A program made the position numbers and the translations under genes. Shown in pieces: positions 33,505 through 42,851 of a stretch of 64,000 bases of DNA; position 1 is the first letter of the stretch; every line of letters starts with the position of its first letter. Source of the DNA: Paenibacillus sp. FSL R5-0341 (GTDB taxonomy: Bacteria > Bacillota > Bacilli > Paenibacillales > Paenibacillaceae); contig NZ_CP150241.1 in assembly GCF_037975235.1 (NCBI RefSeq), positions 5,394,001 to 5,458,000 of the forward strand. The letters run 5' to 3'. A model generated the notes under the pieces. It was given only the letters and a program-made list of their open reading frames with translations, was not told where the DNA came from and did no database searches.

Positions 33505-33738
33505 ATGCCCATTACATTAAGCCTGCGTGAAGCGATTGTTCATAAAGTTCATGACAAGAGTGATGATCAGCTCCGGGAGATGATTGAAGGTTCAGTAGAT
33601 GGACCGGAAGCTGCATTACCTGGACTTGGCGCCATTTTCGAGATGATCTGGAAGAACACAGAACCTGCCAAGCAGGAAGAACTCATTCAAATCGCGCAGG
33701 AGCATCTGCACACCATTCCCGTTCAACCGCTTCGCTAA
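33505..33738 (+). CDS. sspI: Small acid-soluble spore protein SspI
   Basis: A 77-residue protein matching SspI, a minor spore core protein made in the forespore under SigG. Conserved stretches are LSLREAIVHKVHDKSDDQLREMIEGSVDG in part, ALPGLGAIFEMIWKN and the C-terminal LHTIP. GAGGAGGG precedes ATG 33505. It is divergent from ktrA and followed by its own terminator. In Bacillus sspI also lies next to the SpoU-type methylase gene ysgA, so the neighbourhood is conserved. Confidence 0.93.
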   Translation: MPITLSLREAIVHKVHDKSDDQLREMIEGSVDGPEAALPGLGAIFEMIWKNTEPAKQEELIQIAQEHLHTIPVQPLR

Positions 33739-33847
33739 TCGAAGCATTGGAGGGTAAGGTAACCATCAAACCGTTTGTTCTGTCTGCAAAAGAAAGCTTT
33801 CCCTTATTCGGCTGGATCATACCCGCCTCTAAGTAAGGTGTATAGCA

Positions 33848-33889
33848 ATAGATCCCCCCGCCAATCGGCGGAGGGATCTTATTTTTTTA
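33848..33889 (+). terminator. Terminator of sspI
   Basis: AGATCCC..GCC and GGC..GGGATCT arms followed by ATTTTTTT, about 110 bp after the stop. Confidence 0.8.
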
Positions 33890-33968
33890 ACAAGCTCCAT
33901 CTCATCGCATGAACTTGTTACGTTTAACTAGCCTTTTAACAATTACCACGAAATACTTCTGCCTTTAC

Positions 33969-35552
33969 TTAAGGCGCAGTCTCCAGGAATTTAGCTGTAG
34001 GATTTTTATCCATAGCCGTTCTCATGGCGTACTCATTTTCGAAGAGCACCACATAATTTCCTTTTTTATCTTTTACAAGCGCAGAGTTAATCCGGAATTT
34101 GCTTGCATCCAGATTCTCGTCCACGATCCAGCGAGCGAACTGATAAGGCATACGCTGCAATTGCACATCTACCCCATACTCGCCTTTCATCCGGTATTCA
34201 AATACCTCGAACTGAAGTTGACCAATTACGCCGAGAATCGTCTCGTCGAAACTTGCCGTCTGGAACACCTGAATGGTTCCTTCCTCCGTCAACTGATCAA
34301 TTCCTTTTTGGTACTGTTTATGTTTCAACGCATTTTTTACGGTAACTTTAGCGAAAATCTCTGGCGAGAACGTTGGCAATTCTTCAAAGATAACCTCGCT
34401 GCCTTGGCTCAGTGAATCGCCAATCCGGAAGATACCCGGATCGAACAAACCGATAATATCGCCGGCATACGCCTCTTCCACAATATCCCGATCTTGTGCC
34501 AGGAATTGCTGTGGCTGTGACAGTTTGATCTCTTTGCCGACACGGTTATGCTTCACACTCATGCCACGTTGGAACTTGCCTGACACAATACGCAGGAATG
34601 CAATGCGATCCCGGTGTGCCGGGTTCATGTTGGCTTGAATTTTGAATACATAACCACTAAATTTTTCATTCGTTGGTTGAATCTCGCCTACCGTACTGCG
34701 GCGTGGTTCAGGCTTCGGTGCCAGTTCCAGGAAATTCTCCAAGAAGGTCTGCACGCCGAAATTGTTAATCGCACTACCGAAGAAAATAGGGGTCAATTCG
34801 CCGCGTTGAACCTTCTCCATATCAAACGGATCTCCCGCAACGTCCAAAAGCTCCAGATCCTGAATTAACTGATCATGCAGATATTCTCCTGCCATCTCAC
34901 GGATAATTGGATCTGTATAACCGTTTACTTTCTGAACTTTAATTATCGAGTGATCGTCCCCTTGGAACAACTCCACCTGATTTTTCATCCGGTCGTAGAC
35001 ACCGCACAGTTCGCGACCTGTACCAATAGGCCAGTTCATCGGAACTGAACGAATACCCAGTACATTTTCAAGTTCTTCCATCAGATCAAATGGACTTTTA
35101 CCCTCACGGTCGAGTTTGTTGATAAACGTAAAGATTGGAATGCCACGCTTCGCACATACCTGGAACAACTTAATCGTCTGTGCCTCGACACCTTTTGCCA
35201 CGTCAATCAACATCACCGCACTATCGGCAGCCGTAAGTGTACGATACGTATCTTCACTGAAGTCCTGGTGACCCGGTGTATCCAGAATGTTAACGCGATG
35301 GTTCAGGTAATCAAATTGCATTACGGAAGAGGTAACCGAGATCCCCCGTTGTTTCTCAATTTCCATCCAGTCACTGGTTGCGTGTTTGCTGGCTTTCCGA
35401 GCTTTTACCGTTCCCGCAAGGCGAATCGCGCCCCCGAACAGCAACAGTTTCTCGGTTAGTGTGGTTTTACCCGCATCCGGGTGAGAGATAATGGCAAACG
35501 TCCGGCGTTTGTCCACTTCCTGTTGAAGAATATCATTTGCAGCTTTGCTCAT
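33969..35552 (-). CDS. prfC: Peptide chain release factor 3
   Basis: This GTPase removes RF1/RF2 from the ribosome after termination. The 527 residues include ISHPDAGKTTLTE (P-loop, near residue 20), switch region RGISVTSSVMQF, DTPGHQDFSEDTYR and FINKLDREG (NKxD), then the beta-barrel domains. ATG 35552 is preceded by AAAGGG; the 19 upstream codons are in the leader. The leader carries two tandem hairpins with the same sequence pattern. RF3 is not present in all Bacillales, so its presence is a lineage feature. Monocistronic. Confidence 0.94.
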   Translation of the reverse strand: MSKAANDILQQEVDKRRTFAIISHPDAGKTTLTEKLLLFGGAIRLAGTVKARKASKHATSDWMEIEKQRGISVTSSVMQFDYLNHRVNILDTPGHQDFSEDTYRTLTAADSAVMLIDVAKGVEAQTIKLFQVCAKRGIPIFTFINKLDREGKSPFDLMEELENVLGIRSVPMNWPIGTGRELCGVYDRMKNQVELFQGDDHSIIKVQKVNGYTDPIIREMAGEYLHDQLIQDLELLDVAGDPFDMEKVQRGELTPIFFGSAINNFGVQTFLENFLELAPKPEPRRSTVGEIQPTNEKFSGYVFKIQANMNPAHRDRIAFLRIVSGKFQRGMSVKHNRVGKEIKLSQPQQFLAQDRDIVEEAYAGDIIGLFDPGIFRIGDSLSQGSEVIFEELPTFSPEIFAKVTVKNALKHKQYQKGIDQLTEEGTIQVFQTASFDETILGVIGQLQFEVFEYRMKGEYGVDVQLQRMPYQFARWIVDENLDASKFRINSALVKDKKGNYVVLFENEYAMRTAMDKNPTAKFLETAP

Positions 35553-35584
35553 AGGTTTAATCCCTTTCGTCCGTTCATTCACGT

Positions 35585-35639
35585 TAATCCGGCATGGCCG
35601 GTCCATCATTCAATCTTTATGCAATCCGGCGAGGCCGGT
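35585..35639 (-). repeat. Tandem hairpins in the prfC leader
   Basis: On the minus strand ACCGGCC-TC-GCCGGATT and ACCGGCC-AT-GCCGGATT occur 37 bp apart in the leader of prfC. Each can fold into a small stem-loop. The two copies differ only in the loop bases. Confidence 0.55.
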
Positions 35640-35903
35640 TGATTGTACACGAGTTTTTACGTACTAGGTATTTACACACTAGATTAATTTTACACATTTA
35701 CAATGGAGTTCATCCTCCTCAAATCTGTGCTTTCATGCATACCGTGAACTGCTTCTTAACCCAACTCTCCTATTGTACCATAATCTGTACCGAAAATAAC
35801 CGATTACTACAGCAGATTCTTCTCTTTTCATTTGCAAAAAAAAAGCACCCTTCAGCCATTTCCATGGCATCCAGGCACTCCTCATTCATTTTATTTATCG
35901 GGT

Positions 35904-36305
35904 TTAGAAAATCAATGCATCCAGTGCGTATTGTCCGCCACCTGTCAGGGCCAGCGCTACACCAACGACCAGAATTGCGAGATTATATTCGAATCCGTTC
36001 TGCGTGGACCAGTATCCGTTCGCTCCATGCACTTTCACAATGGCAATGACCATCGTCAGCGCAATTAGAATGCCACCTACCGGTGTGAGCAGACCCAGAG
36101 CCAGCAGTAATCCGCCACCGAATTCCGCGAGTCCAGCCAGTAACGCCACCAATGCACCTGGTTTCATGCCCATCGACTCAAACCAGCCGCCTGTACCCTT
36201 GATCCCGTAACCTCCGAACCATCCAAACAGCTTTTGTGCCCCGTGCGCCATGAACGACAATCCAATCACCAAACGAATCAACAACAATCCTACATCCAAC
36301 ATCAT
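35904..36305 (-). CDS. DoxX family membrane protein
   Basis: A 133-residue protein with four membrane spans and the DoxX signature (LIRLVIGLSFMAHGAQKLFGWFGG near residue 8; GLAEFGGGLLLALGLLTPVGG near residue 60). DoxX proteins are found with thiosulfate or redox-stress functions, but most bacterial members have no assigned role. GGAGG lies 8 bp before ATG 36305. It stands alone between prfC and zwf copy 2 on the same strand. Confidence 0.88.
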   Translation of the reverse strand: MMLDVGLLLIRLVIGLSFMAHGAQKLFGWFGGYGIKGTGGWFESMGMKPGALVALLAGLAEFGGGLLLALGLLTPVGGILIALTMVIAIVKVHGANGYWSTQNGFEYNLAILVVGVALALTGGGQYALDALIF

Positions 36306-36320
36306 TTTCTTTTCCTCCAT

Positions 36321-36662
36321 TCAATATATACAAAATAGTATTCTTAGATTAAAGATATTATGCTAAATTTTTTTCTCCATGATATCGTGTTAAAACCCCT
36401 TCACCTGTTTCACATTTCATCTCATGAATCGAGCACTTATCCGAGAAGTTTATCGGGTTAAGTTTTGTTATTTGCGTAACTCTTTATCTCTTGTGTTGAG
36501 TATAAGTTATATACTTACTTTTTGTCAACAACTTAATTTAAATATATTTAGCGAGTCGCAATCCCCACATCTTTTCACAGCAAAAGAAGCCCGGAAAGTT
36601 CGCTTCATCCGCGTTCTTTCCAAGCCTCTTTAATCATCATTTCACCTTATGAATGAATAGCT
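36321..36662. other. Non-coding gap with one imperfect hairpin
   Basis: AT-rich and without a gene that has a ribosome site. Near 36583-36632 GAAGCCCGGAAAG..CGC pairs imperfectly with GCG..CTTTCCAAGCCTC, a possible terminator for zwf copy 2. No promoter assigned. Confidence 0.4.
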
Positions 36663-38213
36663 TTAATTATTGACTTGCCAGATCACACGATCCTCGTCCT
36701 GACCATTCACCGGCCACCAATGGAATCCGTCCTGCTCCAGCAGCTTATCTGTCGCTTCTGGCCCCCAAGTTCCGGCCGGGTAAGGATGAAGCTCTCCCTG
36801 ATTTTGACCCCAGGCTGCTGCAATCCGATCTACAAATGACCAGGCCGTCGCCACTTCATCCCAACGGGTAAAGTACGTAGAATCCCCCTCTGCTGCATCG
36901 TGCAGCAGACGTTCATACGCTTCAGGTGAGTTAATTCCGATCATGCAGCTCTGACAGAAATCCATCGCGAGCGGCTGAATCTCGGAATCCGAGCCTGGCT
37001 TCTTGGCATTGATTTTGATGTATATGCCTTCCATCGGATTCACCCGAATGACCAGCAGATTCGGTTCCAATTTATACTTTTTCCCGAGATACACATTGTT
37101 CGGCATCGACTTGAACTCAACTACGATCTCGGTTGTTTTTACCGGGAGCCGCTTGCCTGTCCGAATGTAGAATGGTACACCTGCCCAGCGGAAATTATCC
37201 ACGAATACACGTGCGGCAAAATACGTTTCTGTATTCGACTCCGGGTCAACCTTGTCTTCCTGACGGTAACCGGGAAGCTGCTTGCCACGGTATTCCCCTT
37301 CGGAATACTGTCCCCGCACAACGTTATTGCTCACCTCCTCATCTGAAGCGAACGCCCGCAATGAACGTAATACCTTCACCTTCTCATCTCGAATATCCTC
37401 TGGGAAAAGGCGACTTGGTGGTTCCATCGCAATCATCGTCAGCATCTGAAGCATATGGTTTTGCCCCATGTCACGCAGCGCACCAGAGTGATCATAATAA
37501 CCGCCACGTTCTTCCACGCCTACCGTCTCACCCAGCGTAATCTGAACGTTGGCAATATGTTTGTTGTTCCAGAGCGGTTCAAAAAAAGCATTCCCGAAGC
37601 GGATCACTTCGATATTTTGCACCATTTCCTTGCCCAGATAATGGTCAATCCGATAGATTTCCTCTTCACGGAACACCTCACGAATCTGTTCATTCAGATG
37701 TTCGGCCGATTGCAGATCATAACCAAATGGTTTTTCGATCACCAATCGGTTCCAACCCTGACTTTCCAGCATACCTCCGTCCCGCAAACTGTACGAGACA
37801 CTGCCAAACAGCTCGGGTGCCAATGCCAGATAGAACAACCGATTACCCGGCGTGTTAAACTTTGCTTCCAGATTCTCCGTCTGCGCACGCAGCTCTTTGA
37901 ACCCTTCCACATTATTGATATCCAGTGCTTTGTATTCAAAATGATCGACAAAAGCGTTCCACTCATCAGGTTCCCCCGCTGGATAACGGCAGAACTCTTT
38001 AATGGATTCATAGATGTCTTCCCGGAATTCTTCTGGGGACCTCGGACGACGTGCTACGCCAATAACCGCAAAGTCTTCGGCAAGCTTGCCTTCACGGTAA
38101 AGACTGTAGATGGCCGGAAACAATTTCCGGCGGGCCAAATCTCCCGTTGCTCCAAAAATGAAAAATACTGCGCCTGGTGTCTGTACTTCATCTTGCGATT
38201 GTTTTTCAACCAT
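36663..38213 (-). CDS. zwf: Glucose-6-phosphate 1-dehydrogenase, copy 2
   Basis: A full-length 516-residue paralogue of the enzyme at 8736-10190. It has FGATGDLARRKLFPA, EKPFGYD, RIDHYLGKEMVQNIE and FYIRTGKRL, and a 30-residue longer C terminus. By eye about half of the residues match copy 1, so this is an old duplication or a separate acquisition. AGAGGAG lies close to ATG 38213 (spacing only about 3 bp, so translation may be modest; no alternative start is better). It is not beside other pentose phosphate genes. Different regulation or NAD/NADP use is possible. Confidence 0.94.
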   Translation of the reverse strand: MVEKQSQDEVQTPGAVFFIFGATGDLARRKLFPAIYSLYREGKLAEDFAVIGVARRPRSPEEFREDIYESIKEFCRYPAGEPDEWNAFVDHFEYKALDINNVEGFKELRAQTENLEAKFNTPGNRLFYLALAPELFGSVSYSLRDGGMLESQGWNRLVIEKPFGYDLQSAEHLNEQIREVFREEEIYRIDHYLGKEMVQNIEVIRFGNAFFEPLWNNKHIANVQITLGETVGVEERGGYYDHSGALRDMGQNHMLQMLTMIAMEPPSRLFPEDIRDEKVKVLRSLRAFASDEEVSNNVVRGQYSEGEYRGKQLPGYRQEDKVDPESNTETYFAARVFVDNFRWAGVPFYIRTGKRLPVKTTEIVVEFKSMPNNVYLGKKYKLEPNLLVIRVNPMEGIYIKINAKKPGSDSEIQPLAMDFCQSCMIGINSPEAYERLLHDAAEGDSTYFTRWDEVATAWSFVDRIAAAWGQNQGELHPYPAGTWGPEATDKLLEQDGFHWWPVNGQDEDRVIWQVNN

Positions 38214-38428
38214 GGGCTCCTCTTTCTTCCGGGAAGATAACCTTCACGCTCTCCCCGAGCTATGTAATGGTGTTATATATGCACGACATACAACCGTCAA
38301 TTACCAGCAAGTTCCTTCTTGGATGTGATGCCATTTTAGCATATCAACTGAACGGATGCACTATTTACCACTCATTTTTCTGATAAAGATTCTCACTATC
38401 CCATCCATATTCATAGAAATTTCATCCC

Positions 38429-39178
38429 TTAATACTCAATCGTGATCACCGGGAAACCTACCGTGATTCGATTGTTCCCTTGTTCACCAACCTGGTGAAC
38501 TGCGAGCTGCATATTCAACATATGCGAGCCACTCTTAATCGACAGGGGCAGCTCAGCAGCCTCATAAGAGACACTAGCACTGGCTACATCTGTATAACTT
38601 TCAACGGAGGCAAGATCCACATTTTTGGACAGGTCTGTCTCGATGAGTGCCAACTGCTCACTCGCATCAAATTCAGTAGCATTAGCTGCCGTACCTTGCA
38701 CAGACATATTCCAACCTGCCTTCATCCCTGAGTCTACAAGCAGCTGATCGACCTGTTCATGTAATGTCATTAATGTATTCCGATCCGTGTGTGCATCCCC
38801 TGAAAGTTGTACGATGGCATAGTAACCATTGTCTCCTGTATCGACGACATTGACCAACAAGCCTACACCTCCATTAGCCATGTCGACAACCACTTCACTG
38901 CGGTACACATCATGACCCGTCTGGTGTACCCGTACCGGTTGTTCCAGCCCTAAGTGACCAGCCAGTAACGCTGCCTGTGCTTGTGCATTTCCCAGGCCTT
39001 CTCCTTGCCATTTAATAACCAAACGATCGACATTATCGATCACGCTATCAGCAGTATAGATTAACTGTTCTAGTTGGGCTGCTTTCGGTTCGTTCTTCTC
39101 TGCGTATACCTGTGTCACACCAATAAGAATAATGATTGCCATTGCCAATATACCTGCTGTCATCCAACGATTTAACAT
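38429..39178 (-). CDS. ywmB: YwmB family secreted protein
   Basis: A 249-residue protein with a signal sequence or N-terminal anchor (MTAGILAMAIIILIGVTQVYA) and an extracytoplasmic domain resembling YwmB (TATA-box-binding-like fold). YwmB lies near spoIID in Bacillus and is thought to relate to sporulation or cell envelope; its biochemical role is unknown. No enzymatic motif is visible. A GGGGGATT ribosome site precedes the ATG. Monocistronic, followed by zwf copy 2. Confidence 0.75.
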   Translation of the reverse strand: MLNRWMTAGILAMAIIILIGVTQVYAEKNEPKAAQLEQLIYTADSVIDNVDRLVIKWQGEGLGNAQAQAALLAGHLGLEQPVRVHQTGHDVYRSEVVVDMANGGVGLLVNVVDTGDNGYYAIVQLSGDAHTDRNTLMTLHEQVDQLLVDSGMKAGWNMSVQGTAANATEFDASEQLALIETDLSKNVDLASVESYTDVASASVSYEAAELPLSIKSGSHMLNMQLAVHQVGEQGNNRITVGFPVITIEY

Positions 39179-39383
39179 TTGAATCCCCCGCTTCTTTCTT
39201 GCATTTCTATGAATCTATCAACAGCATACCCCTTTCGCATATTTGCTATACTTCTTCTGCACACAGCAAAAAAAGCCCCACCCACCACATACATGGCAGA
39301 TCGGAGCTTTCCATTCATCCTTTTCTAGATAAATTGAACTAATCAATATTTACATTCGCACTCCGCTGACAGAACAACCTTCC

Positions 39384-39447
39384 GATCGCTGTTATCCCCA
39401 GATTTTTTGATTCTTTTTATAAAGGGTAAATCAGGGGATAAAGGCGA
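39384..39447. repeat. Dispersed hairpin repeat, copy B
   Basis: Left arm GATCGCTGTTATCCCC (27 bases identical with copy A at 8309) and right arm GGGGATAAAGGCGAA, with a different loop of equal kind. Located in the gap between ywmB and liaR. Downstream sequence (GCTTCTTC..GGTTCTTTCC) also partly resembles the flank of copy A. Confidence 0.75.
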
Positions 39448-39586
39448 AGTGTATGCTTCCGAAGTAGCTTTCTTTCAGAAAGCTTTTAGCTTCGCTTCTT
39501 CTGGTTCTTTCCGTCCTCTTATCTATAACTTCCGCACATGAAAGCACGGTTTTTTGGCTTGATTATGATATTACATATGATTCTTC

Positions 39587-40261
39587 TTACTCTGCAAGTC
39601 CGTTTTTATAAGCATAGATCGCAGCCTGTGTACGGTCGTCTACGCCCAATTTTGCGAGTAAATTCGTGACATGGAATTTGACTGTTTTGATACCAATGAT
39701 CAGATCATCAGCGATGTCCTGATTCGATTTGCCTTTAGCCAGCAACCGGAGTACATCCATTTCCCGATCCGTTAATTCATCATGCAAAGGAGCTGCTGCC
39801 TGTGGCTGCCGGAAGCGATTCATCATTTTCGAAGCCACCTGTGACTCGAGAACGGATTGTCCGCGAGCTGCTGCGCGAATCGCATCTGCCACTTCATTGG
39901 CTCTTGATGTTTTCAACAGATAACTGAATGCGCCTGCTTCAATGACAGGGTACATTTTTTCATCATCCAGGTAACTGGTCAATACGATGACTTTGCACTC
40001 CGGATACATTTTAAGTACCTGACGAGTAGCCTCAATGCCATCCATGCCTTCCATAACCAGGTCCATTAGAACAACATCAGGCTTATACTCCTGCGCAAGC
40101 CGAATGCCTTCCTCTCCACTACCTGCTTCACCAACAACTTCAATTCCATCTTCGGTATCCAGTACCGCAGCTAGACCAATACGTACCATCTCATGATCAT
40201 CCACGAGCAATACTTTGATCGACGTTTCCGTCTCCGTTTCGACTTCCGGTTCCATTGACAT
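39587..40261 (-). CDS. liaR: LiaR-type response regulator (NarL family)
   Basis: A 224-residue regulator with a receiver domain (VLLVDDHEMVRIGL; phospho-acceptor Asp in VVLMDLVMEGMDG) and a C-terminal LuxR-type helix-turn-helix (LTDREMDVLRLLAKGKSNQDIADDL in part). It matches LiaR/VraR, which activates envelope-stress genes when cell-wall antibiotics block lipid II. ATG 40261 (or 40255) with GAGGAAG upstream; it overlaps liaS by about 65 bp. Last gene of the operon that starts at 44629. Confidence 0.92.
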   Translation of the reverse strand: MSMEPEVETETETSIKVLLVDDHEMVRIGLAAVLDTEDGIEVVGEAGSGEEGIRLAQEYKPDVVLMDLVMEGMDGIEATRQVLKMYPECKVIVLTSYLDDEKMYPVIEAGAFSYLLKTSRANEVADAIRAAARGQSVLESQVASKMMNRFRQPQAAAPLHDELTDREMDVLRLLAKGKSNQDIADDLIIGIKTVKFHVTNLLAKLGVDDRTQAAIYAYKNGLAE

Positions 40262-41312
40262 GTTCTTCCTCGCTTTCATCGCTCATCAAAGGTATCGTAA
40301 TCTCAATCCGCGTTCCCTTACCTGGCGCTGTTACAAATTGTATGGCCCCGCCAATCTCCGTAACACGTTCACGCATGTTAGCCAGACCGTAGGAAGCCTG
40401 TTTATTCTCATCCAGATCAAAGCCTTGCCCATCATCACGAATCAGTACCCGAATCGCATCTGTGCGGCGCTGGAGCCGTATCTCCATTTTCTCAGCTTTC
40501 GCATGCCGTAACGTATTAGACATAGCCTCCTGAACGATCCGGAACAGATGATTCTCGATGCCTTTGATCAGATCAATGTCTTCGTCTATTTCGAGTACAA
40601 TGTCCATGGGTACTTTCGTTTTCAGTTCCATCACCAGATCACGCAGACCTTGTTCGAGATGTTTACCCTCCAGATAAACTGGTCGCAGATGTAACAGTAA
40701 CGCACGCATCTCGGACTGTGCTACCGAGGCCATTTCCTCAATTAGAGCCACCTGCCGCTGGGCACGTTCAAAATCCTTCTCCATCTTCCGTCCAACGGCC
40801 GTTGCTGTCATCGATATCGCGAACAATTGCTGCGATACCGCATCATGCAGTTCTCGTGCCAGCCGCTGCCGCTCTTCCACAATAGCCGTAATTCTGGCTT
40901 GTTCGGCAAGCTGTGCATTATGGGTAGACAATCGCTGAAGCGAGGATACCTGATCTTCCCACTTTTTGCCGATTCGTCCGAGTTGCTCACTCAAGCGCCC
41001 CACATCATCTACACCCAGATCAGGTACAGTACGTGACAAGGAACCCTTCTCCCACTGTAGGAGCGTTTCCCGAAGTAGTTCAAGCCTGCGTTTGACCCGG
41101 TAACTCTGATAGAACCCAAAGACCGCGCCAATCCCAATCAAAAGCAGCAATAGAGCCAGACCTGATTGAATCAGATGCCGCCAGCCTGCAAACGGAGCAA
41201 GATAACCATATGTATACAATACATACAAAATAACAGCGAGCACAATGAAAACCAGGAGGATCCCTTCACCCATACTTCGGGTTACCATATCGGCATGTCG
41301 TTTTGTCTTCAT
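40197..41312 (-). CDS. liaS: LiaS-type sensor histidine kinase
   Basis: A 371-residue HisKA_3 kinase with two N-terminal membrane spans separated by a very short loop, a HAMP-like linker, the phospho-acceptor His in RQRLARELHDAVSQQL near residue 155, and ATPase motifs DDGQGFD and YGLANMRERV. In Bacillus LiaS is inhibited by LiaF, encoded here just upstream. Cell-wall antibiotics and loss of membrane integrity are the known signals. GGAGGAG precedes ATG 41312. Confidence 0.92.
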   Translation of the reverse strand: MKTKRHADMVTRSMGEGILLVFIVLAVILYVLYTYGYLAPFAGWRHLIQSGLALLLLLIGIGAVFGFYQSYRVKRRLELLRETLLQWEKGSLSRTVPDLGVDDVGRLSEQLGRIGKKWEDQVSSLQRLSTHNAQLAEQARITAIVEERQRLARELHDAVSQQLFAISMTATAVGRKMEKDFERAQRQVALIEEMASVAQSEMRALLLHLRPVYLEGKHLEQGLRDLVMELKTKVPMDIVLEIDEDIDLIKGIENHLFRIVQEAMSNTLRHAKAEKMEIRLQRRTDAIRVLIRDDGQGFDLDENKQASYGLANMRERVTEIGGAIQFVTAPGKGTRIEITIPLMSDESEEEHVNGTGSRNGDGNVDQSIARG

Positions 41313-41343
41313 CGGGGTCTCCTCCTTCTCTTCATCTATTTTA

Positions 41344-41991
41344 CTACGGATTACTTATGCTTAGGTCGCCAACAATATAAGAAATGACAAATTTTGCTTT
41401 ATGTTCACTGGATTCATATCCAGGCGTTCTCCATACTAGTTTGTTCATCATGCCGCTATCTTGTTCTCCCAGAAGATTAATCCGGCCGAAAAGAACCGAT
41501 GCTTCAATCTCCACACCATAATCCTCCGGTAGTGTCAGGCGAACATTCCCCATAACCCCTTGCAGCAGCACAATCGTTTGTTTCTCCTCCGGAATTGAAA
41601 GAGACAGATCTGCGTTAACCTCACCCATGGCATGCCACAGGCTCATACTGCGTAATGTCCAGGATGATTGATCCCAGTAGTACCGAGCCATGAAATTCTG
41701 TTTCTTCATAACGCCTTCGTCCAGGTGAACCTTTTTGTTTTTTGAATAAAAATAAGCTAAAGAAGCCAGTACAATCAGGAATACAATCATCAAATTATCC
41801 AGCAATAACAGTGCCGCACCAATACCGAGATATCGGTAACCTTTACGGGTATCCCCTTTGCGAACTTGAAGCATACCAACCGTTAACAGAATCAGTGCGG
41901 CAGCGGTCAGCAAGTTAATATTCTGATTCAATAACATCATTGCCCCAATAATAATAATGACAACTGCAAGCCATTTACTCTTTTTATTCAT
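41344..41991 (-). CDS. liaF: LiaF-like inhibitor of the LiaRS system
   Basis: A 215-residue protein with four membrane spans in the first half and a C-terminal DUF2154-type domain (FMARYYWDQSSWTLRSMSL; VEIEASVLFGRINLLGE; KFVISYIVGDLSI), the layout of LiaF. LiaF keeps LiaS off without stress. It is 31 bp before liaS. A terminator-like hairpin sits just upstream at 42039, which separates the PspA part of the operon from liaFSR as in Bacillus liaIH versus liaGFSR. Confidence 0.9.
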   Translation of the reverse strand: MNKKSKWLAVVIIIIGAMMLLNQNINLLTAAALILLTVGMLQVRKGDTRKGYRYLGIGAALLLLDNLMIVFLIVLASLAYFYSKNKKVHLDEGVMKKQNFMARYYWDQSSWTLRSMSLWHAMGEVNADLSLSIPEEKQTIVLLQGVMGNVRLTLPEDYGVEIEASVLFGRINLLGEQDSGMMNKLVWRTPGYESSEHKAKFVISYIVGDLSISNP

Positions 41992-42037
41992 CCCCGCCGC
42001 ACCTCCTCTGTAAGTTAATCTTCTCTTTATTCAACGG

Positions 42038-42074
42038 AAAAGCCATACCAGGCAATAAAGTCCTGTATGGCTTA
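42038..42074 (-). terminator. Partial terminator between pspA and liaF
   Basis: On the minus strand AAGCCATACAGG pairs with CCTGGTATGGCTT (one extra base), followed by TTTTCC. The short T run suggests incomplete termination, giving lower liaFSR expression than the upstream genes. Confidence 0.6.
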
Positions 42075-42142
42075 ACTTTTGTTCTACCAACCGTTCGTTA
42101 TACACGATTTATAGAATATCATATTGTCCACCGAGCGAACAG

Positions 42143-42850
42143 TTATTCTTTTGAAGTTCCGTTCGCTTCATTCTTGGAACCACTGCCCATTTTGTTTTTG
42201 AGGGCTTGCAACTGCTGGTCTACTTTGAATTGCTTTTCCACATCTACAGGATTCGTGTACGTGGATGATGTGTTGCGATAAGGTGCACGAGCTACGTCAG
42301 CTTCAGCTTCCAGTTGCATGATTTTCTCTTCCATGCGGTGGAATCCTAGTGATGCGCCCCCACTTTCGATCGAATGCAAGCTGTTGATGGAAGACATTTG
42401 TTTTTTGGCTTTTGCCATTTGTGCACGGGATACGAGTTCATTACGTTTGTTACGCATTTTGTAGAACTCATCTTTCATGTCATGCAACTGTTGCAACAGA
42501 TCTTTCGCTTGTGCTTCAGACTGTGCATGCAGTTCGCTGTACTCTGTAATTTTTTGATCAAAGTAGATCTTCTCTTCCAGCAATTTGCGTGCCACTTCTT
42601 CCTGACCGTTGGCCAGAGCAGCTTCTGCTTGGGATTCACGTTGTACCGAAGTACGCTCCGCTTCATCCAGACGTTGTTTCATGCGGCGCTCATTCGCCAT
42701 TTGTTTGGCAACAGTTACCTCTGCCTCATGAATCTCAGCCTCCATATCACGCAAGTACTGGTTCAACATTACAATCGGGTCCTCTACTTTATCCAACATA
42801 TCATTTACCGATGCTTTCGTCATATCCTTAATCCGTTTAAATACTCCCAT
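42143..42850 (-). CDS. PspA/IM30 family protein (LiaH-like), copy 1
   Basis: A 235-residue, almost wholly helical coiled-coil protein of the PspA/Vipp1/LiaH group. These ESCRT-III-like proteins assemble on damaged membrane and limit proton leakage. The start MGVFKRIKDMTKASVNDMLDKVEDPIVML in part is the typical amphipathic helix, and a Gly/Ser/Asn-rich tail closes the protein. ATG 42850 has GAAGGGAG upstream; the longer frame to 42901 runs into the pspC gene. Second PspA of this operon. Confidence 0.92.
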   Translation of the reverse strand: MGVFKRIKDMTKASVNDMLDKVEDPIVMLNQYLRDMEAEIHEAEVTVAKQMANERRMKQRLDEAERTSVQRESQAEAALANGQEEVARKLLEEKIYFDQKITEYSELHAQSEAQAKDLLQQLHDMKDEFYKMRNKRNELVSRAQMAKAKKQMSSINSLHSIESGGASLGFHRMEEKIMQLEAEADVARAPYRNTSSTYTNPVDVEKQFKVDQQLQALKNKMGSGSKNEANGTSKE

Positions 42851-42851
42851 T

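Noticed and set aside
36424..36633. 69-codon ORF between DoxX and zwf copy 2
   Set aside because: No ribosome site and it runs through an imperfect hairpin that looks like a terminator.
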